Positions 1 through 5,478 of a stretch of 5,735 nt of DNA are shown here, piece by piece. Origin of the DNA: Methanomicrobiales archaeon (GTDB lineage: Archaea > Halobacteriota > Methanomicrobia > Methanomicrobiales > JACTUA01); the NCBI GenBank assembly GCA_028678905.1, contig JAJRCO010000141.1:1-5735 (forward strand), given 5' to 3'. A program made the position numbers and the translations under genes. The notes under the pieces are model-generated. The model worked only from the letters and a program-made list of their open reading frames with translations. It did not search any database and was not told the origin of the DNA. Numbering within the stretch: position 1 is the first letter of the stretch; every line of letters starts with the position of its first letter.

Positions 1-14
1 ATAGGGTGCTCGAG

Positions 15-458
15 CTATATATCCATATCGCCTAATATACCAATTTTTTCCTGTTCCCGGTGGGTGGCGTAGTGGGTGGTATGGGGGGGTTCAATGTCAT
101 AGACATGGACCGTCAAATAAGCCCTGGGATCGGGATCGCAAACGAAAGTAAGGTGCTCGTCCAACCCTGAAAAGAGTGTGCAGCGGGTCCCACTCTGCAT
201 GGCGAGGTCCACGAGGTGCTTCCTGTCATACAGCTGCACTTTCTCCGGGTACCAGGAGACCTCTCCCATGCTTGCGATCCTCTCGGTCCTAAGTATCGTG
301 CGGAGCATTCCTTTCTCGGTGGGGTCAAGTTCAACCTGGAGGATTTCGTATCCATCCCCCGCTTCCCGGACCAGGTATCGGGAGAGGAAGTAGACCCGGT
401 CTCCACAGGGTTTGGTGCTCGCGTACCCCACCTCCTTGCATTCGCGGGGAAAGATCAC
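15..458 (-). CDS. Uncharacterised 147-residue protein following homoaconitase
   Basis: I do not recognise a function. The protein is soluble-looking, with no signal peptide or membrane segment. It begins with MIFPRECKEVGY, then alternates short strand-like and helical segments: VYFLSRYLV (22-30), YEILQVELD (37-45), CTLFSGLDEHLTFVCDPD (93-110) and LTVHVYDIEPP (115-125). Its four cysteines (7, 18, 93, 107) do not form a metal-binding pattern I know. From memory it may belong to a methanogen family of unknown function catalogued as DUF7714; this is unverified. The start is GTG at 458, overlapping the hacB stop as GTGA, with GGGAGG eight bases upstream, which strongly supports a real translated gene. 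The stop is TAG at 17-15. The frame beyond it is open for the four codons left in the window, too few to interpret. Its place in the operon suggests an accessory role in 2-oxoacid elongation or coenzyme B supply; that is inference. Confidence 0.75.
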   Translation of the reverse strand: MIFPRECKEVGYASTKPCGDRVYFLSRYLVREAGDGYEILQVELDPTEKGMLRTILRTERIASMGEVSWYPEKVQLYDRKHLVDLAMQSGTRCTLFSGLDEHLTFVCDPDPRAYLTVHVYDIEPPHTTHYATHREQEKIGILGDMDI

Positions 459-925
459 GGGTGGATCCTCCCGTACTCCACAAGTCCCCCGGCCTCGAGA
501 ATACTCTGCATTCTGGGCGAGAGGGGACAGGCAGGTATCCGTTCCTCACCCACCTGAACCCATCCTGCGGTGAGATCCGCAGAGACCTCGGATCCGTCAA
601 TGCAGGTACAGGTACACTCGACCACCGGAAGGCCCACGTTGATCGCGTTGCGGAAAAAGATCCGGGCAAAGAAGGGTGCAATCACCCCCACTATCCCCGC
701 CTCCTTTAGGGCGATTGCGGCTTGTTCACGGGAGGATCCACACCCGAAATTCTTCCCTGCCATGAGGATTGCGCCCCTTAGCCGAGGGGCGAGGGAAGGA
801 TCGAGATCCTCGAACACATGCTCTGCCCAATGCTTCCTGTCCTTTGTGCGGAGATAGCGGCCTGCGATGATCTGGTCCGTATCGATATCGCTGCCCAGAC
901 AGACGGCTTTTCCCTGGATGAACAT
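455..925 (-). CDS. hacB: Homoaconitase small subunit (LeuD family, YLRT loop)
   Basis: This 156-residue swivelling-domain subunit (also called aksE) pairs with the product of the preceding gene. Motifs are DIDTDQIIAGRYL (13-25), AGKNFGCGSSREQAA (56-70) and FARIFFRNAINVGLP (86-100). The loop at 24-27 reads Y-L-R-T. In Methanocaldococcus jannaschii the homoaconitase small subunit has YLRT at this loop while the isopropylmalate isomerase subunit has YLVY, and the arginine-threonine pair is reported to set preference for longer substrates. Here R26 and T27 are retained, so homoaconitase is preferred to LeuD. The ATG at 925 directly follows the large-subunit TGA at 928-926, with only a weak G-rich stretch (934-938) upstream, so re-initiation by ribosomes finishing hacA is likely and would favour equal subunit synthesis. 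The run C104-T-C106-T-C108 is unusual and reflects a tandem hexamer in the DNA. Confidence 0.9.
   Translation of the reverse strand: MFIQGKAVCLGSDIDTDQIIAGRYLRTKDRKHWAEHVFEDLDPSLAPRLRGAILMAGKNFGCGSSREQAAIALKEAGIVGVIAPFFARIFFRNAINVGLPVVECTCTCIDGSEVSADLTAGWVQVGEERIPACPLSPRMQSILEAGGLVEYGRIHP
467..472 (-). promoter_or_regulatory. Ribosome binding site for the GTG start of the 147-residue protein
   Basis: GGGAGG on the minus strand lies eight bases before the GTG at 458, within the end of hacB. It supports translation of the last gene from a GTGA overlap. Confidence 0.7.
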
Positions 926-2140
926 TCAGGATTCCCCCGGTGGGGTTATGCACCCGGTGAGCGAGCTTGCTGCCGCTGTTGCCACCGAACAGAGATAGAT
1001 ACCCCCACCCACTCCCATGCGATTGGTGAAGTTCCGGTTCGCAGTAGAGAGGCAGATCTCTCCCTCCCCCAGCACACCCATGTGGGCGCCCAGACAGGGC
1101 CCACATCCGGGGATGCCAACCGTGCACCCTGCGGTGACCAGATCGGCAAGTACACCGGTTCTCGTCGCCTCCAGGAGAACCGAACGGGAGGCCGGAACGA
1201 CCAGGGTTCGGATGACGACCTGTTTCCCCCGCACGATTCGAGCAAATCTTTCTAGGTCAGTGTACCGGCCGTTCGTACAGGTCCCCACGAACACCTGATG
1301 AATGGGGGTTCCCGCGAGGGCGGAGACCGGCTTCACCGTATCCACCCGGGGCGGGACCGCCACGACCGGTTCGATCGTGCTCAAATCCAGGGGAATCTCC
1401 CTGTAATAGGTACACTCTTCCGGAGATTGGGACTCTGCCGCTACCCCATACTTCCGCAGGTATCTGAGGGTGGTCGTGTCGGCATAGAAGAGCCCGGCTT
1501 TTGCGCCTGCTTCCACGGAGAGGTTACAGAGGGTGAGCCGGTCACTCATGGAGAGTGTGGCCGCACCATCCCCGATGAATTCCAGGGTACAGTAGGTGGC
1601 ACCATCCATTCCCAGGGAGGACACATAAGTAAGGGCCACATCTTTTGCTTCAGCGGGTTCCTGCAGCTTTCCTGTAAGCTCGATCGCGATCGTAGCGGGA
1701 ACCCGGAGCCAGGTCATCCCGCTTGTCCAGATCGCAGCCATATCCGTTGCACCCATGCCGGTGGCAAAGGCTCCGAACGCTCCGAGTGTACAGGAATGGG
1801 AATCCGCCCCGACCACTATCTCTCCGGGAAGCACCCGCCCTTCGCTCATGATCTGGTGGGCGATCCCCTCTCCCACTTCAGAGAAGGGAATCGCATGGGC
1901 ACGGGCAAACTCCCGCAGCTCAGCCTGGAGATTCGCCGTGAGGCTGGTGTTCGCGGGTGCGATGTGATCGAAGATGATGGCCAGCCGCTCAGGGTTCACC
2001 GGCCCCTTCTCCCCCATCATCCGCCAAGTTTCGAGGGTGAGCACGCCGGTTCCGTCATGGACGTAGGCACGGTCCACCTCCCGGTCGACATACGAACTGG
2101 CCAGACCGCCGAGAATCCGCTCAGAGAGGGTGCCTACCAC
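926..2140 (-). CDS. hacA: Homoaconitase large subunit (aconitase/LeuC family)
   Basis: The 404-residue protein is the catalytic, iron-sulfur-bearing half of a two-subunit hydro-lyase; this gene is also called aksD. With the small subunit it converts (R)-homocitrate and its longer homologues to the iso forms through the unsaturated intermediates. Visible motifs are FDHIAPANTS (57-66), GADSHSCTLGAFG (111-123), VFVGTCTNGR (283-292) and GIPGCGPCLG (342-351). C288, C346 and C349 are the three expected [4Fe-4S] ligands, and the C-terminus carries the usual NRNFTNRMG and ATAAASSLTG stretches. The length is slightly below the usual LeuC/HacA range of about 420. The start is GTG at 2140, overlapping the aksA stop by 7 bases, with GGAGGG six bases upstream. 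The large subunit alone does not separate homoaconitase from isopropylmalate isomerase; that call rests on the small subunit and on adjacent aksA. Confidence 0.9.
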   Translation of the reverse strand: MVGTLSERILGGLASSYVDREVDRAYVHDGTGVLTLETWRMMGEKGPVNPERLAIIFDHIAPANTSLTANLQAELREFARAHAIPFSEVGEGIAHQIMSEGRVLPGEIVVGADSHSCTLGAFGAFATGMGATDMAAIWTSGMTWLRVPATIAIELTGKLQEPAEAKDVALTYVSSLGMDGATYCTLEFIGDGAATLSMSDRLTLCNLSVEAGAKAGLFYADTTTLRYLRKYGVAAESQSPEECTYYREIPLDLSTIEPVVAVPPRVDTVKPVSALAGTPIHQVFVGTCTNGRYTDLERFARIVRGKQVVIRTLVVPASRSVLLEATRTGVLADLVTAGCTVGIPGCGPCLGAHMGVLGEGEICLSTANRNFTNRMGVGGGIYLCSVATAAASSLTGCITPPGES

Positions 2141-3264
2141 CCGGGTCCCTCCGTTACGAGCTTGATCAGGTCGATCAGTGTCTCATCGGTGAGATCCACC
2201 TTCTTCTCCCCCCGTTCCTTCACCATCTCCAGCACCCGGCAGATCTGGGGTTCGTCCAGGTGGTACCCGAGCCGGGCTACCTCATGTTCCAGGGCTTTTC
2301 TGCCGGTATGCTTACCCAAGGTGAACTTCCGCTCCGCTCCCACCAGGGAGGGCGGGAAGAATTCATAGGTAGCGGTATCTTCCAGAATTGCCGCGATGTG
2401 GATTCCGCTTTCGTGCCGGAAGGCGTGATCCCCCACCACGGGTTTGAGTCGGTCGATGGGGACTCCCGAGTATTGGGTGACCATCCGTGAGAGGGCGGTG
2501 AGGTGGGCAAGATCGTAGCGATCGACACCCCCTTTCATGTATAGGGCGACAAGCACCTCCTCCAGAGCCGCGTTTCCTGCCCTCTCCCCGATCCCGTTCA
2601 CCGTGGTGTGGAGCTGGAAGGCGCCCGCAGCTGCCGCGGCTAGGGTGTTTGCGGTCGCCATACCCATATCATTGTGGCAGTGGGCACAGAGCGGCCGGTG
2701 CACGGTTGCGACCAGGACTTTCATGGTCTCGTACATCTCGAGGGGAGTGAGTGCCCCCACCGTGTCGGCAAAAGAGAGAAGGTCTGCTCCATGATCTTCA
2801 CCCTGCCGGTATACCTCCAGAAGAAAACTGAGATCAGTACGGGAGGCATCCTCAGCAGCAAAACGGACCGGAACCCCGTGGTCGTGGGTGAGATCTATCA
2901 TATCCAGTGCTTCCTCGAGCACCTGTTCACGGGGTTTGTGAAATTTATGCTGGATGTGGAGGTCTGAGGTGGGGATGAAGATACTCACCATGTCCACATC
3001 GCAGTCGATTGCTGCCTCCACATCGCCCTTTCGGGCGCGGGCAAGGCAGCAGATACGGGCGTCAAGCCCCTGATGGGCGATGGTCCGCACGCAGTGTTTC
3101 TCATAGGGGGAAGTGATGGGGAACCCAGCTTCGATCACCTCAACCCCGATCTGGTCCAGGACCTCCGCGATGCGGACTTTCTCCTCGCAGCTGAATGATA
3201 CCCCGGGGGTCTGTTCCCCGTCACGCAGGGTTACATCACAGATTTCAACATTCCACGATTTCAT
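2134..3264 (-). CDS. aksA: Homocitrate synthase family protein, AksA type
   Basis: This enzyme of 376 residues belongs to the isopropylmalate/homocitrate synthase (DRE-TIM barrel) family. AksA condenses acetyl-CoA with 2-oxoglutarate, 2-oxoadipate and 2-oxopimelate to start each round of chain elongation toward 2-oxosuberate. Visible motifs are DVTLRDGEQTPGVSF (10-24; D10 is a metal ligand and R14 catalytic), EAGFP (45-49), HCHNDMGMATAN (195-206; metal ligands H195 and H197), VNGIGERAGN (222-231) and HESGIH (284-289), followed by a short C-terminal region with GKHTGRKA. EQTPGVSF resembles homocitrate synthases; isopropylmalate synthases usually have EQSPGV. The allosteric C-terminal domain of LeuA is absent, as expected. 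The ATG at 3264 is chosen because AGGTGA lies five bases upstream; a TTG at 3294 would lengthen the overlap with the preceding gene and lacks this site. It could also supply homocitrate to a nitrogenase if the host has one. NifV or another family member is the main alternative. Confidence 0.88.
   Translation of the reverse strand: MKSWNVEICDVTLRDGEQTPGVSFSCEEKVRIAEVLDQIGVEVIEAGFPITSPYEKHCVRTIAHQGLDARICCLARARKGDVEAAIDCDVDMVSIFIPTSDLHIQHKFHKPREQVLEEALDMIDLTHDHGVPVRFAAEDASRTDLSFLLEVYRQGEDHGADLLSFADTVGALTPLEMYETMKVLVATVHRPLCAHCHNDMGMATANTLAAAAAGAFQLHTTVNGIGERAGNAALEEVLVALYMKGGVDRYDLAHLTALSRMVTQYSGVPIDRLKPVVGDHAFRHESGIHIAAILEDTATYEFFPPSLVGAERKFTLGKHTGRKALEHEVARLGYHLDEPQICRVLEMVKERGEKKVDLTDETLIDLIKLVTEGPGW
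2147..2152 (-). promoter_or_regulatory. Ribosome binding site for the GTG start of hacA
   Basis: GGAGGG on the minus strand lies six bases before the GTG at 2140, within the last codons of aksA. It supports a GTG start and the 7-base overlap. Confidence 0.75.
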
Positions 3265-4513
3265 GTCGTTCACCTTCCGGGCAGATCCCTTCAACGACGA
3301 TTACCTGGAGTTTTTCTGGTCTCTGTATACGATCCCGGAGAGTAGCTATGTCTGTCGCTGGACAGATCACCGGATTGGCCCATCGTAGATACGGAATCGG
3401 ATCATAGGCCTGCCCGGTCCCCACCAGTCCCAACTTCTCGTTTTTCATCACGATGCACAGGAGGGGGAGATTCTTTTCATGGACATCGATGAGCGCTGGA
3501 AGGCCAGAGTGAAGCATGGCATAGTCTCCGGTGAGTGCAACTCCAGTGGATCGTGCGGCCACTGCCACCGATGAACCCAGGCCATACCCGCAGATTCCGA
3601 TCTGGTAGGGGGGATTCATGGAGAGAATTGCACAACCCATGTCACAGGCAGCTTGCATCCCCTTTTCCTTCAGAAGGGCAAATAGCGGCTTGAAGGGGCA
3701 GGAAGGGCAGAAGGTCCGGTATTTTCCCCGCATCGCAAAAGTTTCCGGCTGCCTCCGTATCGCGGGCGGGTGAAGCCCCTGGTGCTCCCGTACGAACGGT
3801 CTGCCGTATTCGTTGATGGCGGCTCCCGGCTGTAGTGGCGGGGGTGGGTATACCGTGACAACATGAGAGGTTCCATGGGCGGGTCCCACCCCGATACTCC
3901 CTACCCGTAGCCGGTTCAGGGTGGACAGCTGCGACCAGGAAAACAGGCTCTGCAGGATCTGGTCGGCCTGAAGCGCCCTTCCCCGCATGGTGAGGCAGGG
4001 ATCTGCAAGAGCTCCCGTGGAATCGGTCCGCTTGGCGGGGCTTTCCGGCACCTCCGATTCCAGGAGGGGAGGAGTCACCCGGAGGAGTGCGATACGGGAG
4101 AATTTCTCGGATACCTCGAACGCGGCCTCCACACCCACCTCGCAGGTTTCGCGGTCTGGTTCGATCACCGGAACTTGGGCGATCTCACCGTAGTACCGGG
4201 AGTCCTGGGCGTTTTGGGAACCGACTACATCGAGATCATCTCCGGCAAGGATTACCACACCTGCCCTCAAACCTTGGGTGGTTGCATTCACCAGGGGGTC
4301 GGCGCAGGCATTCAACCCCACGTTCTTCAGGATTACAGTAGAACGTCTGCCGGAAAGAGAATCCCCGAGAGCATATTCCACTGCCACCTTCTCGTTCACC
4401 ACCATCTCTGCTTGGAGGAGTTCTGCAAGATGGGTCACCGGATAACCAGGCACAGTGTACCAGGTATCCGCACAGGTTCGAAGGGCCCGAGCCAGGGCTT
4501 CCTCACCCCTCAT
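3245..4513 (-). CDS. IorA-like TPP enzyme lacking ferredoxin domain; possible 2-oxoacid decarboxylase
   Basis: This 422-residue protein resembles the alpha subunit of indolepyruvate:ferredoxin oxidoreductase. Residues 1-155 match the pyrimidine-binding domain: GEEALARAL, GYPVTHL (23-29), VNEKVAVEYALGD (39-51), NVGLNACADPL (64-74) and GSQNAQDSRYY (98-108). Residues 266-410 match the TPP diphosphate-binding domain, with C269/C272 (CPSC), C290/C294 (CDMGC), GDY at 329-331 and N358 completing the GD...N TPP/Mg motif. It differs from typical IorA proteins of roughly 600 residues: the C-terminal ferredoxin domain is absent, the middle domain is cut to about 110 residues, and no IorB partner is visible. 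The retained cysteines could still hold one cluster, so an oxidoreductase is not excluded. I chose the ATG at 4513, which overlaps the radical SAM stop as ATGA and has GGGAGGG four bases upstream; starts at 4540 and 4558 would extend further into that gene. Linkage to aksA-hacAB suggests action on a long 2-oxoacid such as 2-oxosuberate. Confidence 0.8.
   Translation of the reverse strand: MRGEEALARALRTCADTWYTVPGYPVTHLAELLQAEMVVNEKVAVEYALGDSLSGRRSTVILKNVGLNACADPLVNATTQGLRAGVVILAGDDLDVVGSQNAQDSRYYGEIAQVPVIEPDRETCEVGVEAAFEVSEKFSRIALLRVTPPLLESEVPESPAKRTDSTGALADPCLTMRGRALQADQILQSLFSWSQLSTLNRLRVGSIGVGPAHGTSHVVTVYPPPPLQPGAAINEYGRPFVREHQGLHPPAIRRQPETFAMRGKYRTFCPSCPFKPLFALLKEKGMQAACDMGCAILSMNPPYQIGICGYGLGSSVAVAARSTGVALTGDYAMLHSGLPALIDVHEKNLPLLCIVMKNEKLGLVGTGQAYDPIPYLRWANPVICPATDIATLRDRIQRPEKLQVIVVEGICPEGERHEIVEC
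3270..3275 (-). promoter_or_regulatory. Ribosome binding site deciding the aksA start
   Basis: AGGTGA on the minus strand, complementary to the archaeal 16S rRNA 3' end, lies five bases before the ATG at 3264. It shows the shorter protein start is correct and that the TTG at 3294 is not needed. Confidence 0.8.
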
Positions 4514-5478
4514 GTATCCCTCCCTGGTGTGAGATCGCATCCGGTACAGGCAAGGCACATGGTCCGGGCTTCCAGTGGCTCCAGTCCTGCCGTTTTCAGG
4601 ATAGCTTCCTCTCGCTCGCAGAGGGAGAGGAGCCTCCCTGCACTGACCCGCGGATAGTGGGCAACCGCAGCAGCGGGCTGAAGGGGCCGCAGGACCGGAA
4701 TCACTCCCCGATCCGCGAGATCCTCAATGCAGGTCTCCATCTCCGAATCCGTTTCACCTAGACCAATGATCACATTGCTGAAGACATGGTTCTCACCGAA
4801 CAGGGTAACCGACCGATCCAGTATTCGCCATATCAGGTCCCGATCAAGGCCCGGACACATCCGGGTGAAGAGGTGATCCGTGGCGGTTTCGAGATTGAAC
4901 TTCACCTCTTCTACTCCTTCGACATGGAGTAGACCAGGGGTCTCTTCCCTAGGATAAATGGAAACCCCAATTGGGATCCCCAAGTGGCGAATCCGTCGCA
5001 CAAGAGATAACGTTACTTTTTCCTCTTCGCCTTCATTCGCGGCCACGCCACTAGTGATCGCGATCGCATCGATCCGGTTCTGTATGGCCCTGATATGGGC
5101 TTCCAGCTCTTCCACGGTCTTCATCCTTCCCTGCTGGAATGGTACCATGCAATACTTACAACGGTGAATGCAGCGTTCGTTGATGGTCACGTACGCCTGG
5201 CGGGGGCAGTGGAGGCCGACTTTCTCCAGTGTTCCTTCCACTGTTTCACCATCAACTGCGAGGGTCACCACTCCCTCTCCCCGATGCAGCAAAACGATAG
5301 GGCTATCTTCCTGGATAGAGAGTCGTACCCGCCCTTCACCTCGGGTGAAGAAGGCCGAACCAGACCCCCCTGCTCCCGGTCCTGCGGTGGACTGCCCGAG
5401 ATAGGCGTCAATGGGGGCCCCTTCCACCCGAGCCGATCCATTCTCCAGGAGATGTGCTTTCAGTTTCACCCATTCCAT
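4510..5478 (-). CDS. Radical SAM protein with C-terminal cysteine cluster
   Basis: This 322-residue protein has a canonical radical SAM motif, C103-x3-C107-x2-C110 (CIHRCKYC), which binds the [4Fe-4S] cluster that cleaves S-adenosylmethionine. Residues 1-95 form a separate N-terminal region with a glycine-rich stretch around 33-40 (GPGAGGSG) and beta-rich sequence after it. The barrel follows, with strand-like segments IDAIAITSG (136-144), IPIGVSIYP (168-176), VKFNLET (192-198) and SNVIIGLGET (234-243). The C-terminus carries C308-x2-C311-x2-C314 followed by DLTPGRD, a plausible site for an auxiliary Fe-S cluster. The overall type resembles the 'biotin synthase-related' radical SAM proteins (the group that includes archaeal LipS1/LipS2 lipoyl synthases), but I cannot assign a subfamily. 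The ATG at 5478 is supported by GGAGG ten bases upstream. It overlaps the preceding gene by 13 bases and the TPP enzyme by ATGA. The substrate is unknown; a role in a late coenzyme B step is inference from context. Confidence 0.85.
   Translation of the reverse strand: MEWVKLKAHLLENGSARVEGAPIDAYLGQSTAGPGAGGSGSAFFTRGEGRVRLSIQEDSPIVLLHRGEGVVTLAVDGETVEGTLEKVGLHCPRQAYVTINERCIHRCKYCMVPFQQGRMKTVEELEAHIRAIQNRIDAIAITSGVAANEGEEEKVTLSLVRRIRHLGIPIGVSIYPREETPGLLHVEGVEEVKFNLETATDHLFTRMCPGLDRDLIWRILDRSVTLFGENHVFSNVIIGLGETDSEMETCIEDLADRGVIPVLRPLQPAAAVAHYPRVSAGRLLSLCEREEAILKTAGLEPLEARTMCLACTGCDLTPGRDT
4518..4524 (-). promoter_or_regulatory. Ribosome binding site deciding the TPP enzyme start
   Basis: GGGAGGG on the minus strand lies four bases before the ATG at 4513, whose last two bases form part of the radical SAM TGA. 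This site and the ATGA junction favour 4513 over the in-frame starts at 4540 and 4558. Confidence 0.8.

Noticed and set aside
603..616. Tandem CAGGTA hexamer producing alternating Cys-Thr residues in HacB
   Set aside because: Only two copies, in frame and inside a gene; it may be a small duplication at a variable surface position, but there is no sign of function.
2134..2136. TAG codons ending aksA and the last gene as possible pyrrolysine codons
   Set aside because: The aksA TAG sits within the overlap with the hacA start, after a normal-length C-terminus, so it reads as an ordinary stop. No pyl genes are in the window.
455..2140. Interpretation as leucine-pathway LeuC/LeuD
   Set aside because: The YLRT loop of the small subunit and the adjoining homocitrate-synthase-like gene with EQTPGV favour homoaconitase, though the large subunit alone would not decide it.
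1298..2368. Long 356-codon open frame on the plus strand
   Set aside because: It lies opposite hacA and the end of aksA, its translation is low-complexity and shows no family motifs, and the minus-strand genes have clear catalytic motifs. It is a shadow of GC-rich coding DNA.
3265..3294. Upstream TTG start extending AksA by 10 residues
   Set aside because: It increases overlap with the TPP gene and lacks a ribosome site, while the ATG at 3264 has AGGTGA at ideal spacing and begins just before the conserved barrel strand.
4514..4558. Upstream starts extending the TPP enzyme by up to 15 residues
   Set aside because: The ATGA junction with a GGGAGGG site at 4518-4524 marks 4513 as the start, and the extra residues are not part of the conserved domain.
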